Made by a program: the position numbers and the translations under genes. Of a stretch of DNA of 22,457 nucleotides, positions 6,075 through 14,299 are shown in pieces. Below the pieces are notes generated by a model. The model was not told the origin of the DNA and ran no database searches. It saw only the letters and a list, made by a program, of their open reading frames with translations. Every line of letters starts with the position of its first letter. Position 1 is the first letter of the stretch. Source of the stretch: an uncultured Phascolarctobacterium sp. GTDB taxonomy: Bacteria > Bacillota > Negativicutes > Acidaminococcales > Acidaminococcaceae. The stretch covers positions 1 to 22,457 of the forward strand of contig UQXH01000028.1 of the NCBI GenBank assembly GCA_900545025.1, read 5' to 3'.

Positions 6075-7205
6075 CTATTTATTTTTTAGCCGCGCCAAAA
6101 TTTTTTCCGTATCTTCTCCTAAACGCGGAGCACGCTTAGTTAGCTGCGCCGGCGTCTTACTGAGCTTCATCGCAAAACCGAGCTGCTGATACTCACCCAG
6201 TTCATCATCCTGTACATTCAGCACCATTTCATTAGCCTGTACCTGTTCAGACTCGACAACCTCCTTAAAATTCAAAACCGGCGTTACGCAGGCATCCTTA
6301 GCAGTAAAAAATTCTTCCCATTCCCGCATCGTCTTCTGCTTAAAGACACCTGCAAGCTGTTCCTTTAAATAAGGATGATTGCTTTCATCGTCAATCATAT
6401 CAATAAGCTCTTCCTTGCCAAGACCTATACACAGATTACGCCAGAACTTTTTCTCCAAACAGCCTACGGAAACATAGCGTCCGTCAGCAGTGGCGTAAAT
6501 ATTATAGTTAGCATAAGCACCTGTCAGCCAGTTATTACCGCGTTCTGCCACAAAACCGCTGCCGAAGAACAGGCTGGCCGCCCCAGGCATCAAAGTCATA
6601 GCTACATTGAAAAGCGAAATATCTATTTCCTGCCCCTGCCCGGTCAGCGCGGCATGACGTAAAGCAATCATAATACTCATGCCCGCCGAAAGCGCCGCAT
6701 TCATGTCTGCCATCAGTACCCCTGGGATGGCTGGCGCACCGTCAGCTTCTCCGCTCATAGCCGTTACTCCTGCAAGACTGAGATAACCAAGGTCATGGTC
6801 AGCCTTATGCGCCAAGGGTCCCTTACTGCCATAGCCGCTAAGCGAGCAATAAACTATCTTGGGATTAACTTTGGACGCAGTCTCATAATCTACTCCCAGC
6901 TTTTTCAGCACACCGGGACGATAGCTTTCCACTACTACATCGGCGGTTTTTACCAGCTCAAGGAAAATATTTCTCCCTTCTTCACTTTTTAAATCAAGTC
7001 CCACGCTTTGTTTATTACGGTTAAGCTGCAGATGCCAGTAGCCAAAATCTTTTAAAAACGGCGGAAAGCTGCGGGAATAATCCCCTTTGCCTGGCTCTTC
7101 TATCTTAATGACCTCAGCGCCAAAATCTGCCAGCAGCATTGTACAATAAGGTCCCGGCAGAAGTCTGGACATATCTAAAACACGAATACCGGTTAAAGCC
7201 TGCAT
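6075..7205 (-). CDS. CaiB/BaiF family (class III CoA-transferase), probable alpha-methylacyl-CoA racemase type
   Basis: The 376-residue protein is a full-length class III CoA-transferase: LTGIRVLDMSRLLPGP at the N-terminus, GAEVIKIE, then DLKSEEG. Two residues matter. KADHDLGYLSLAG carries H137-D138 and LMADMNAAL carries D167. These align by eye with the catalytic His and Asp of alpha-methylacyl-CoA racemase (H126 and D156 in the mycobacterial enzyme), whereas formyl-CoA-type transferases rely on the Asp alone. A racemase acting on 2-methylacyl-CoA thioesters is therefore favoured, but a CoA-transferase acting on short-chain acids is not excluded. GGAGGT lies five bases before the ATG. The gene is 18 bp behind the methyltransferase gene and is the last of its operon. 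Confidence 0.85.
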   Translation of the reverse strand: MQALTGIRVLDMSRLLPGPYCTMLLADFGAEVIKIEEPGKGDYSRSFPPFLKDFGYWHLQLNRNKQSVGLDLKSEEGRNIFLELVKTADVVVESYRPGVLKKLGVDYETASKVNPKIVYCSLSGYGSKGPLAHKADHDLGYLSLAGVTAMSGEADGAPAIPGVLMADMNAALSAGMSIMIALRHAALTGQGQEIDISLFNVAMTLMPGAASLFFGSGFVAERGNNWLTGAYANYNIYATADGRYVSVGCLEKKFWRNLCIGLGKEELIDMIDDESNHPYLKEQLAGVFKQKTMREWEEFFTAKDACVTPVLNFKEVVESEQVQANEMVLNVQDDELGEYQQLGFAMKLSKTPAQLTKRAPRLGEDTEKILARLKNK

Positions 7206-7223
7206 ACTGCACCTCCGTTATCT

Positions 7224-8447
7224 TTACACCACCTGGAAAATATAAAATTTAAGATAAAAGGTTTCCGGTACATTCCACAACACCGGATGGTCAGGAGCCT
7301 GCTGACGCACTTCAATCTGACGCAGCGATACGCAGGCATCTTTGGCCGCATCATGCAGCATCTGGACAAAAAGTTCTTCCTTCATAAAATGTGAACAGGA
7401 GCAGGTAGCCAGATAGCCGCCACGCGGCAGCAGCTTCATCGCTTTCAGGTTAATCTCCTTATAGCCGCGGACAGCATTTTTCACCGTACTGCCGGATTTG
7501 GTAAAAGCAGGCGGATCCAGGATAATAAAGTCGTACTCATGCGATTTATTATTTACCAGCTCGCTGAGCAAATCAAATACATTAGCCTGTAAGCCTTTAA
7601 AGCCTTTAGCAAGGCCGTTGATAGCTGCATTATGCTCAGCCATCCGCACAGCCTCCGCGCTGATATCAACAGCCGTAACACTGGCCGCGCCGCCTTTAGC
7701 GGCGTTTAAAGCAAAAGAACCGGTATGAGTAAAGCAATCCAGCACATGTCTGCCTTTAGCTATTTTCGCTACTGCCTGGCGATTGTATTTCTGGTCCAGG
7801 AAGAAGCCGGTCTTTTGCCCATTTTCCACATCCACAGTATATTTTATGCCATTTTCACAAATTTCAGCAGTTACAGGACAATCCTCAGCCAGCAAATCAG
7901 AACGGAAAAAGCCTTTATTTTCTTCCATCCCTTCCAGACGGCGTATTTTGACATCATTGCGTTCATACAAACCGCGGATATTTTGTCCCATTTCCCGCAG
8001 AATCTTAATCAGCAGCTCAAAAAGCATCTGCTTACGCAGCTCTATTCCAAGAGATAAGGTCTGCGTTACAAGTATATCGTTAAAACGGTCTACCGTCAGC
8101 CCCGGAAACATATCTGCCTCGCCAAAAATAAGACGGCAGCAGTTAAAATCCTGTTCACCCATGACTGTCAGACGATAATCAAGCGCATAACGCAGACGGC
8201 GCTCCCAAAAAGCCTCGTCAAACTTATCATTAGTATTGGTAGAAATAATCCTTACCCTGATTTTAGAAATGTCATTGACAAAACCAGTACCCAGGTATTT
8301 CCCCTTGGCAGTTACTACGTCTACTAAGTCACCGTTTTTATATTCTCCCTCGACATGAGTTACTTCCTCGCCAAACACCCAGGGATGCCCGCCGCGTGCT
8401 GCACGCTCTCCTTTAGGCGTGATATAAAATTTTGCAAAATTACGCAT
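7224..8447 (-). CDS. Class I SAM-dependent rRNA cytosine methyltransferase, PUA type (RlmI family)
   Basis: The N-terminal PUA domain (about residues 1-75, with RGGHPWVF) binds RNA. A Rossmann methyltransferase domain follows, with VLDCFTHTGSF as SAM motif I, the acidic VTAVDIS loop, catalytic LDPPAF and ATCSCSHF. GQKTGFFLDQ just before motif I is typical of the RlmI/YccW family (23S rRNA m5C1962). The target is assigned by family only. An ATG at 8471 overlaps the sfsA stop as ATGA and would add eight residues, but has no Shine-Dalgarno. The ATG at 8447 is preceded by GAGGTAGG and begins right at the PUA domain, so it is preferred. The product is about 407 residues, a little longer than E. 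coli RlmI. Confidence 0.9.
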   Translation of the reverse strand: MRNFAKFYITPKGERAARGGHPWVFGEEVTHVEGEYKNGDLVDVVTAKGKYLGTGFVNDISKIRVRIISTNTNDKFDEAFWERRLRYALDYRLTVMGEQDFNCCRLIFGEADMFPGLTVDRFNDILVTQTLSLGIELRKQMLFELLIKILREMGQNIRGLYERNDVKIRRLEGMEENKGFFRSDLLAEDCPVTAEICENGIKYTVDVENGQKTGFFLDQKYNRQAVAKIAKGRHVLDCFTHTGSFALNAAKGGAASVTAVDISAEAVRMAEHNAAINGLAKGFKGLQANVFDLLSELVNNKSHEYDFIILDPPAFTKSGSTVKNAVRGYKEINLKAMKLLPRGGYLATCSCSHFMKEELFVQMLHDAAKDACVSLRQIEVRQQAPDHPVLWNVPETFYLKFYIFQVV

Positions 8448-8467
8448 CTGCCTACCTCTTTCATTAT

Positions 8468-9163
8468 TCATTCAAATTTACCGTCAAGCTGGACCTCTAC
8501 AGGGCCTTTAATATACATACTTTCCGGCGTTACAGCACATTCCAAGGCCATGACCTCTACACCTGCTGCCTGTACCTCGCGCAGGGCTTTGGCAAACTCA
8601 GGATGCGTCGCATAATTAGGCCGAAAAACTTTTGCTCCGGTAAACTGGATAACAAAGATTACCGCTGCCGCATAACCCTGCCGCAGACAATCTCTCAGCT
8701 CTTGTAAATGCTTCACACCTCTTGCCGTCGGTGCATCGGGAAACATGGCAATACCATTATTTTCTAAGGTAACTCCTTTTACCTCGATAAACATTTTTCT
8801 TGTCTCAGTTTCCAAATAAAAATCAAAACGCGAATTACCATGCCTGCATTCAGGCTTCATAACCTTTATTTCATCAAACGGCTGCCTGTCCGCAAGCCAC
8901 TCTGCGACTGCCTTATTAGGCGCCTGCGAATCCATGTTGATTAAAAGATTACCCTTGCGGACGGCAATCAGCGAGTATTTTGTCTTACGTTTACTGTCAT
9001 CGTGCTGCTGTACATAGACTACGGCCCTTTCTGTCAAAAGTTCGCGGCAGCGTCCGGTGTTTTTGACATGGCATATTTCTGCTGTGCCGTCAATCTCTAC
9101 ATGCGCAATAAACCTGTTGGGCCTGCTCAAAAAATATCCCTGTTGAATATTACTGTATAACAT
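8468..9163 (-). CDS. sfsA: SfsA family protein (DNA/RNA nuclease-like)
   Basis: The 231-residue protein matches SfsA over its length: an N-terminal OB-like part (RFIAHVEIDG, CHVKNTGRCRELL), then a nuclease-like part with SRFDFYLE and MFIEVKGVTL (acidic residues followed by E-x-K, as in PD-(D/E)XK nucleases), FPDAPTARG and the C-terminal RPNYATHPEFAKAL. E. coli SfsA was named for stimulation of maltose genes and later shown to have nuclease activity; its cellular role is unclear. A short AGGA lies before the ATG. It is the first gene of an operon with the rRNA methyltransferase (4-bp overlap with the longer start) and the CaiB-family gene. Confidence 0.93.
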   Translation of the reverse strand: MLYSNIQQGYFLSRPNRFIAHVEIDGTAEICHVKNTGRCRELLTERAVVYVQQHDDSKRKTKYSLIAVRKGNLLINMDSQAPNKAVAEWLADRQPFDEIKVMKPECRHGNSRFDFYLETETRKMFIEVKGVTLENNGIAMFPDAPTARGVKHLQELRDCLRQGYAAAVIFVIQFTGAKVFRPNYATHPEFAKALREVQAAGVEVMALECAVTPESMYIKGPVEVQLDGKFE

Positions 9164-9184
9164 GATTTCCTCATTTTTGCTTTT

Positions 9185-9212
9185 ATTATAGCAATAAACT
9201 TACTGAGTGCAA
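9185..9212 (-). promoter_or_regulatory. Promoter of the sfsA operon
   Basis: TTGCAC (9212-9207), 16-bp spacer and perfect TATAAT (9190-9185) on the minus strand, 21 bp before the sfsA ATG. The -35 box lies directly behind the metQ terminator. Confidence 0.6.
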
Positions 9213-9213
9213 A

Positions 9214-9240
9214 GAAAAAAGCAGGCAAAGCCTGCTTTTT
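9214..9240 (-). terminator. Terminator of metQ
   Basis: GCAGGC (9221-9226) and GCCTGC (9230-9235) around an AAA loop, extended by A5/T5 to an 11-bp stem, with a U-tract on the minus strand. It makes metQ a single-gene unit. Confidence 0.85.
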
Positions 9241-9276
9241 CACAAAATTATCTAATTGTTTTCAATTTTTCATCAA

Positions 9277-10092
9277 TCAAAACGCCGGAACTACAGCACC
9301 TTTGTATTTCTCTTCAATAAATTTCTTTACATCTTCAGAGCACAGTGCATTCATCAGTTTTTGAATCTCCGGACGTTTTTCATCGCCTTTTCTGATAGCT
9401 ACGATATTAGCATAAGGAGATTCTTTCGGTTCAGTGAAGAGGGAATCTTTAACCGGATTCAGCTTAGCTTCCATAGCGAAGTTGGAATTGATAACAGAGA
9501 GGTCGGTGTCATCCATGGAACGCGGCAACAATGCTGCTTCAATTTCAATAATCTGCAGATTTTTCGGATTGCCGACAATATCTTTAGCAGTTGCGCTTAC
9601 GCCGACACCGTCTTTCAGTTTCAGCAGCTTAGCGCTTTCCAGGATTGCCAGCGCACGACCGCCATTGGAAGGATCGTTAGGAACAGCAATCTTAGCTCCG
9701 TCAGGAACATTCTTGATATCCTTAATCTTCTTAGAATAAATACCCATCGGCTCAATATGTACCTTACCAGCAGATACCAGCGCCAGACCACGGTCTTTAA
9801 CGAACGAATCAAGATAAGGCTCATGCTGGAAGAAGTTTGCGTCGATTTCCTTATCATTCAAGGACAGATTGGGTTTTACATAATCGCTGAATTCAACAAT
9901 CTGCAGGTCAATGCCTTCTTTAGCCAGCTTAGGTTTAATCTGATTCAGGATTTCCGCATGCGGAACAGGTGTCGCACCAACCTTCAATACCACATTCTTG
10001 CCGTCAGCAGCCTTATCGCTGCCGCCGCAGCCAGCCGCTACCAGTGCTATGCTGAACAGTGCCAGCAATGCCAGAAATAATTTTTTCATCAT
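9277..10092 (-). CDS. metQ: MetQ, methionine ABC transporter substrate-binding lipoprotein
   Basis: The 271-residue precursor begins with a lipoprotein signal peptide and the lipobox VAAGC, with C22 as lipidation site for Lgt. The mature NlpA/MetQ fold shows the family strings VLKVGATPVPHAEIL, DANFFQHEPYLD, KIAVPNDPSNGGRAL and NSNFAM. It should capture methionine (D- or L-) in the periplasm and pass it to MetI-MetN. No metN or metI is adjacent: a terminator follows the stop directly and a complete promoter-riboswitch unit precedes the gene. AAGGAG lies six bases before the first of two ATGs. SAM-I control supports methionine as substrate rather than another amino acid. Confidence 0.93.
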   Translation of the reverse strand: MMKKLFLALLALFSIALVAAGCGGSDKAADGKNVVLKVGATPVPHAEILNQIKPKLAKEGIDLQIVEFSDYVKPNLSLNDKEIDANFFQHEPYLDSFVKDRGLALVSAGKVHIEPMGIYSKKIKDIKNVPDGAKIAVPNDPSNGGRALAILESAKLLKLKDGVGVSATAKDIVGNPKNLQIIEIEAALLPRSMDDTDLSVINSNFAMEAKLNPVKDSLFTEPKESPYANIVAIRKGDEKRPEIQKLMNALCSEDVKKFIEEKYKGAVVPAF

Positions 10093-10136
10093 TCAACACT
10101 CCTTTTTTATTAACACCACTCTACATGAGTATCACG

Positions 10137-10166
10137 CAATAAAAAAACTCTTTCCAAGGAAAGAGT
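10137..10166 (-). terminator. Riboswitch-controlled intrinsic terminator in the metQ leader
   Basis: ACTCTTTC-CTTG-GAAAGAGT on the minus strand forms an 8-bp stem followed by a T-run (complement of 10141-10146). GGAAAG right after riboswitch stem P1 can pair with CTTTCC of this hairpin to form an antiterminator, so SAM binding should favour termination. Confidence 0.88.
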
Positions 10167-10178
10167 CCATCCGCTTTC

Positions 10179-10278
10179 CTCTCATCTTTCAAGATATTCT
10201 TGCAGGATGTGGCACCATAACAGCTGTTTGGTTGCCGGACGTCATTGGGCCTGTTCCCTCAGTCACTCTTGATAAGAG
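10179..10278 (-). ncRNA. SAM-I riboswitch (S-box leader)
   Basis: P1 is CTCTTATC (10278-10271) with GATGAGAG (10186-10179). Between them lie the conserved core elements GACTGAGGGA, CAGGCCCAATGACG, CCGGCAACC, GGTGCCACATCCTGC and a P4 hairpin CAAGA-ATA-TCTTG. This matches the S-box consensus. It should switch metQ off when S-adenosylmethionine is abundant, through the terminator just downstream. Confidence 0.96.
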
Positions 10279-10299
10279 CGTGTTTTTAAATTTGAAAAT

Positions 10300-10328
10300 A
10301 TATTATCCTATCGACTTTTCTTTGTCAA
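10300..10328 (-). promoter_or_regulatory. Promoter of the metQ riboswitch transcript
   Basis: Perfect TTGACA (10328-10323), a 17-bp spacer and TAATAT (10305-10300) on the minus strand, placing the start of transcription about 15 bases before P1. Confidence 0.8.
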
Positions 10329-10339
10329 CAAAATTTTGC

Positions 10340-10373
10340 AAAAGAAAAAGAGCAGCCAATATGCTGCTCTTTT
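10340..10373 (-). terminator. Terminator of the malic enzyme-fumarase operon
   Basis: AAAAGAGCAGC (10346-10356) and GCTGCTCTTTT (10363-10373) form an 11-bp stem with a 6-nt loop. On the minus strand it is followed by TTTTTCTTTT. It lies about 12 bases after the fumarase beta stop. Confidence 0.88.
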
Positions 10374-10385
10374 CTGTATCATTTG

Positions 10386-10955
10386 TTACTTTTCTTTGCT
10401 GTATTTGGCAATGCCTTCTTTATAAAAATCATTGCCGTCTGCATCAATGCAGACAATGGCAGGAAAATCTTCTACTTCATAACGACGGATAGCCTCCGGT
10501 CCAAGATCCTCATAAGCAATCATTTCTTCGTCTTTGATAGATTGGGAAATTACCGCAGCCGCGCCGCCGATTGCCACAAAGTATACTGCGCCGTGTTTTA
10601 CGCAGGCGTCAATAACCTCCTGACTGCGCAGACCTTTGCCAATCATGCCGCGCATACCCTGTTCAATCAAGGTAGGGGTATATTTATCCATACGGCCGCT
10701 GGTAGTAGGTCCTGCACTGCCGACAACTTCACCCGGTTTGGTAGGAGAAGGGCCAACATAATAAATAACATTATCAGTTAAGTCTAAAGGAAGTTTTTCT
10801 CCCCTTGCCAGTGCTTCAGTCAAACGTTTATGAGCAGCGTCACGCGCCGTATAAATGGGGCCGGAAATACGTACTACGTCACCTGCGTGCAGTCCTTTAA
10901 CAGTTTCTTCTGTCAGCGGAGTCTTAATATATTTGATAACAGCTTGTTCACTCAT
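10386..10955 (-). CDS. Class I fumarate hydratase, beta subunit (Fe-S hydro-lyase)
   Basis: The 189-residue protein corresponds to the C-terminal domain of single-chain class I fumarases. SGPIYTARDAAHKRL (residues 31-45, with R38 and H42) and GPTTSGRMD (82-90) are the conserved substrate-binding segments. It forms a complex with the alpha subunit encoded directly upstream (11-bp gap, AAGGAG in the gap) to interconvert malate and fumarate. The L-tartrate dehydratase beta subunit is a close relative and cannot be excluded by sequence alone, but the malic enzyme upstream favours fumarase. In a propionate- or succinate-forming anaerobe it would link malate to fumarate reduction. Confidence 0.92.
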   Translation of the reverse strand: MSEQAVIKYIKTPLTEETVKGLHAGDVVRISGPIYTARDAAHKRLTEALARGEKLPLDLTDNVIYYVGPSPTKPGEVVGSAGPTTSGRMDKYTPTLIEQGMRGMIGKGLRSQEVIDACVKHGAVYFVAIGGAAAVISQSIKDEEMIAYEDLGPEAIRRYEVEDFPAIVCIDADGNDFYKEGIAKYSKEK

Positions 10956-10966
10956 AATGCTTCTCC

Positions 10967-11812
10967 TTATATTTCAGCCTCTGCACGACGTGCTGCATGA
11001 CAATTAAGATTAACAGCAACAGGCAGGCCGCCGATATGTGTCGGTGCATATTCGATATTTACCGCAACTGCAGTAGTGCTGCCGCCTAAACCGGAAGGGC
11101 CTACGCCAGTCTTGTTGACCAGTTCCAGCAGTTTTGCTTCCAGCTCCGCATACTGCGGATTAGCATTGTGCTCGCCAACCTTACGGGTCAAAGAATATTT
11201 AGCCAGCAAAGCAGCTTTTTCCATATTGCCGCCGATGCCTACGCCGACAGTTACAGGCGGGCAGGGATTAGGACCTGCACTGCGTACGGTATCAACAACA
11301 AATTTAATAACGCCTTCCACGCCATCAGCAGGTTTGAGCATCTTCATGGCGCCCATATTTTCGCTGCCGCATCCTTTAGGGCAGACAATGACCTTTACCT
11401 TGTCGCCGGGTACAATCGTCGTATGAATGATGGCAGGAGTATTATCATTAGTATTCTTTCTGATAAACAGCGGATCATCCACAGAGGATTTACGCAGATA
11501 GCCATTCACATAACCGTCAGCTACACCTGCATGGATAGCAGTATACAAATCTCCGCCGACAAAATGCACATCCTGTCCAATCTCCATAAAGACAACAGTC
11601 AGGCCGGTATCCTGGCAGATAGGCACAGCCTTACGTTTAGCCAGCTCTGCATTTTCTATAATCGTACCGAGGATTTCCCTTCCTAAAGGAGATTCTTCTT
11701 CAGCAACCGCGCTCCTGAATTTTGCTAAAAGCTCTTCCGGCAGATAGTAGCAGGAATCCATGCACAGCTTGCTTACAGTCTTGGTAACCTCACTGACATT
11801 TATTTCTCTCAT
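10967..11812 (-). CDS. Class I fumarate hydratase, alpha subunit ([4Fe-4S])
   Basis: The 281-residue protein carries the cluster-binding cysteines expected in class I fumarase: C66 in PICQDTG, C148 in PKGCGSEN and C184 in NPCPPVTVGVGIGG. One iron of the [4Fe-4S] cluster is the Lewis acid for hydration, so activity depends on Fe-S assembly and is oxygen-sensitive. AAGGAG is seven bases from the ATG and overlaps the end of the malic enzyme gene (11-bp gap). The beta subunit follows directly. Tartrate dehydratase alpha is the alternative reading. Confidence 0.93.
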   Translation of the reverse strand: MREINVSEVTKTVSKLCMDSCYYLPEELLAKFRSAVAEEESPLGREILGTIIENAELAKRKAVPICQDTGLTVVFMEIGQDVHFVGGDLYTAIHAGVADGYVNGYLRKSSVDDPLFIRKNTNDNTPAIIHTTIVPGDKVKVIVCPKGCGSENMGAMKMLKPADGVEGVIKFVVDTVRSAGPNPCPPVTVGVGIGGNMEKAALLAKYSLTRKVGEHNANPQYAELEAKLLELVNKTGVGPSGLGGSTTAVAVNIEYAPTHIGGLPVAVNLNCHAARRAEAEI

Positions 11813-11823
11813 GATTTTTCTCC

Positions 11824-13050
11824 TTAACGACCAACACGTTTCATAGTATTAGCCCTGATTTCTTCCGGGTCTACAATCTTACGGGCTAAGCCTTTTTCAA
11901 TAGCAACTTTAGCTACTGCCGCTGCTACAGCCGGAGCAACACGCGGATCAAAAGCATCAGGAACTACATAATCTTCACGCAGATCTTTTTCATCAATCAA
12001 ACCGGCAATGGCATATACTGCCGCAACCTTCATATCCTCAGTAATCGCTTTGGCGCGTACGTCGATAGCGCCGCGGAATACGCCTGGGAATACGCATACA
12101 TTGTTAACCTGGTTGGGGCTGTCGCTGCGGCCGGTGCCGACAACAGCAGCGCCCGCTTCTTTAGCAGCGTCATAAGAGGTTTCCGGCACCGGGTTAGCCA
12201 GAGCAAAGACGATAGCTTTTTCTGCCATGCTGCTGATAATTTCCTTAGTAAAGATATTAGGAGCAGATACGCCGATAAGTACGTCTGCACCTTTCGCAAC
12301 ATCAGCCAGGGTGCCTTGTTTATGTTCTTTATTGGTTACGGTTGCCAGATAAGCCTGGATGCGGTCAAGCTTTGCGTCAATGCCTTCGTACAGTGCGCCA
12401 AAGCGGTCAACCATGATAACATTCTCAGCGCCCATATTTACCAGCAGGCGTCCGATAGCACTGCCGGCAGCGCCGCAGCCGTTAACAACGAATTTTGCAG
12501 TCTTGATATCCTTTTTTACAAAACGCAGCGCGCCCATAACAGCTGCCAGGCAGGCAATCGCAGTACCATGCTGGTCGTCATGGAATACCGGGATGTCGCA
12601 GATTTCTTTAAGACGGCATTCAATATCGTAGCATTTTGGAGAAGAAATATCTTCCAGATTGATGCCTGCATAGTTAGGCTGCAGATATTTTACAGTCTTG
12701 ATAAATTCTTCTTCGTCCTTAGTATCCAGGCACACAGGCACTGCATCCACATCAGCAAAGGTTTTAAACAGCGCAGCCTTGCCTTCCATTACCGGCATAG
12801 CAGCTTCCGGGCCGATGTCACCAAGACCCAGCACACGGGTACCGTCGGTAATGACAGCTACCATATTGCCGCGGCAGGTATATTCAAAAGAAAGGTCTTT
12901 GTTTTCTTTGATATCTTTACAAGGTTCAGCAACACCGGGGGTATAGGCGATAGCCAGGTCATGGCGGGTCTCGATAGGTACTTTGCTGACAACAGCAATC
13001 TTACCGTTATTATCCAAATGTAATTTTAAAGCTTCATCGCGTAATGTCAT
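11824..13050 (-). CDS. NAD(P)-dependent malic enzyme (short bacterial form)
   Basis: The 408-residue length and sequence match short bacterial malic enzymes of the YtsJ type. Landmarks are AIAYTPGVAEPC (residues 33-44, catalytic Tyr36), MEGKAALFK (catalytic Lys91), the metal-binding region NLEDI and VFHDDQHGTA, the dinucleotide fold NGCGAAGSAIG (190-200) and VVGTGRSD(S)PNQVNN. An acidic residue at the end of the second strand (VIMVD, D215) suggests NAD preference, which is tentative. The enzyme decarboxylates malate to pyruvate. GGAGGT lies eight bases before the ATG. It leads a three-gene operon with both fumarase subunits, so the set connects pyruvate, malate and fumarate. Confidence 0.94.
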   Translation of the reverse strand: MTLRDEALKLHLDNNGKIAVVSKVPIETRHDLAIAYTPGVAEPCKDIKENKDLSFEYTCRGNMVAVITDGTRVLGLGDIGPEAAMPVMEGKAALFKTFADVDAVPVCLDTKDEEEFIKTVKYLQPNYAGINLEDISSPKCYDIECRLKEICDIPVFHDDQHGTAIACLAAVMGALRFVKKDIKTAKFVVNGCGAAGSAIGRLLVNMGAENVIMVDRFGALYEGIDAKLDRIQAYLATVTNKEHKQGTLADVAKGADVLIGVSAPNIFTKEIISSMAEKAIVFALANPVPETSYDAAKEAGAAVVGTGRSDSPNQVNNVCVFPGVFRGAIDVRAKAITEDMKVAAVYAIAGLIDEKDLREDYVVPDAFDPRVAPAVAAAVAKVAIEKGLARKIVDPEEIRANTMKRVGR

Positions 13051-13090
13051 ACTATATTACCTCCAAAAGGTTTATTTAGTGTATACTATT

Positions 13091-13119
13091 ATTTTAGTTT
13101 AATCTGCAAAAATATGCAA
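13091..13119 (-). promoter_or_regulatory. Candidate promoter of the malic enzyme-fumarase operon
   Basis: TTGCAT (13119-13114), a 17-bp spacer and TAAAAT (13096-13091) on the minus strand. TATACA close to 13085 with TTGCAG at 18 bp is an overlapping alternative. Confidence 0.45.
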
Positions 13120-13181
13120 GTAAACTTGCTGTGAATTTAAAAATTTCTGAAAATACTTTTTATCAGTTTTATGTCCTGCTA

Positions 13182-13694
13182 TTAAAAATCAAAAAGCAGT
13201 CTTTCTGTATCCACCTGTAAATTGATAAAATCCACCTGAGGCTTAGCCCCCTGCTGCAGTGTCAGCACCGCAAAAGACGGTTTTGACCCTCCCCGCGGCT
13301 GTACCGGGCTGCCAGGATTAATGAGCAGCTTATCGCCATACCATTTAGCCAGCGGCACATGGGTATGCCCGAAAATAACTATATCCGCTTCCAGCCTGTT
13401 AGCCCACCAAGCCAGCTCCGCTACCTCCTGATGATGAAAATACCTGTGTCCATGCGTCAGCCAGATATTAAAGCCTTCCAGCGGAAAAATTTCATCAGGA
13501 TTGGCATTGCTGCCGCTACGGTCACAGTTTCCGGCAACCTTGATAACAGGCAGTCCGCTCATATTCTCCAAAAGGTAGGCATCCTGGCTGTAATCGCCGG
13601 TATGCAGCCACATCTCCACCGGAGGCGTTTCCTGAATAATCTTCCTGATGACCTGCTGCCGCCCGTGAGTATCGCCGGTTATACCGATTTTCAT
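13182..13694 (-). CDS. YfcE/MJ0936-family metallophosphodiesterase
   Basis: The 170-residue protein is a compact calcineurin-like phosphoesterase. All metal-binding motifs are visible: D8-T-H10, G33-D34, G-N56-C-D, H81-G-H83 and G-H110-T-H112. The family cleaves phosphodiesters in vitro; the physiological substrate is unknown. The start codon overlaps the rdgB stop as ATGA, so translation is likely coupled. It is the last gene of the hyuA-HDAC-rdgB-yfcE string. No convincing terminator hairpin follows within the 65 bases after its stop. Pairing of a YfcE-type gene with rdgB is common in bacteria. Confidence 0.92.
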   Translation of the reverse strand: MKIGITGDTHGRQQVIRKIIQETPPVEMWLHTGDYSQDAYLLENMSGLPVIKVAGNCDRSGSNANPDEIFPLEGFNIWLTHGHRYFHHQEVAELAWWANRLEADIVIFGHTHVPLAKWYGDKLLINPGSPVQPRGGSKPSFAVLTLQQGAKPQVDFINLQVDTERLLFDF

Positions 13695-14299
13695 TTTTTC
13701 TTACCCCATATAGCTACCAGCTTTTTAATGGCCTTGCCCCTGTGACTGATTTTGTTTTTCTCCTGCATAGTCGCTTCTGCCATCCCTTTATGCAGCTCTG
13801 TAGACCAAAACAGCGGGTCGTAGCCAAAACCGCCTGTTCCAAGCGGCTCATGCAGCAGCATACCGTCGCAGCTGCCGTCTGTTTCATAAAGCACCCTGCC
13901 GTCCGGCTGTACTACAGCTAACGCGCAGCGAAAACGGCAGGTACGTTTTACCTGGAATTTCATATTGTGCAGCAAGAGCTGGTTATTTTCTTCGTCCGTA
14001 GCTTTTTCTCCCGCATAACGGGCACTGCGCACACCGGGTGCGCCATCCAGCGCCTGTACCTCCAGGCCGGAATCATCAGCAATGCAGACCATGCCTGTCT
14101 TCTTGGCATAATAAGCAGCTTTCAGCTTGGCATTGGCAGCAAAGGTTTTGCCTGTTTCCTCCGGCTCTTCAATCGCTTCAAAATCAGCCAGACACTTAAC
14201 CTCTACCGGCAGTTCCTTCATCAACTCTTTAAACTCCTGCAGCTTACCCTGATTATGGGTAGCAATTACTAATTCTTGAATCAACTTCTCTAACCTCAC
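13691..14299 (-). CDS. rdgB: RdgB/HAM1-family XTP/dITP pyrophosphatase
   Basis: The protein (202 residues from GTG at 14299) hydrolyses non-canonical purine nucleoside triphosphates such as XTP, dITP and ITP to monophosphates, keeping them out of DNA and RNA. Family motifs are VIATHNQGKLQEF, ETGKTFAANAKLKA, CIADDSGLEVQALDGAPGV-SARYAG, GFGYDPLF and SHRGKA. The GTG start immediately follows the upstream stop codon and lacks a Shine-Dalgarno. A TTG at 14284, nine bases behind GAGG, would give an N-terminus closer to the family's usual one, so the true start is uncertain by five codons. The stop overlaps the phosphodiesterase start. Confidence 0.94.
   Translation of the reverse strand: MRLEKLIQELVIATHNQGKLQEFKELMKELPVEVKCLADFEAIEEPEETGKTFAANAKLKAAYYAKKTGMVCIADDSGLEVQALDGAPGVRSARYAGEKATDEENNQLLLHNMKFQVKRTCRFRCALAVVQPDGRVLYETDGSCDGMLLHEPLGTGGFGYDPLFWSTELHKGMAEATMQEKNKISHRGKAIKKLVAIWGKKK

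Noticed and set aside
9256..10080. Long plus-strand open frame of 274 codons opposite metQ
   Set aside because: It is antisense to a certain metQ with lipobox and riboswitch, has no ribosome site and its translation looks like a reverse-frame shadow.
12316..13023. Plus-strand open frame of 235 codons opposite the malic enzyme gene
   Set aside because: The minus strand carries an intact enzyme with all motifs; the plus frame has no start signal or recognisable domain.
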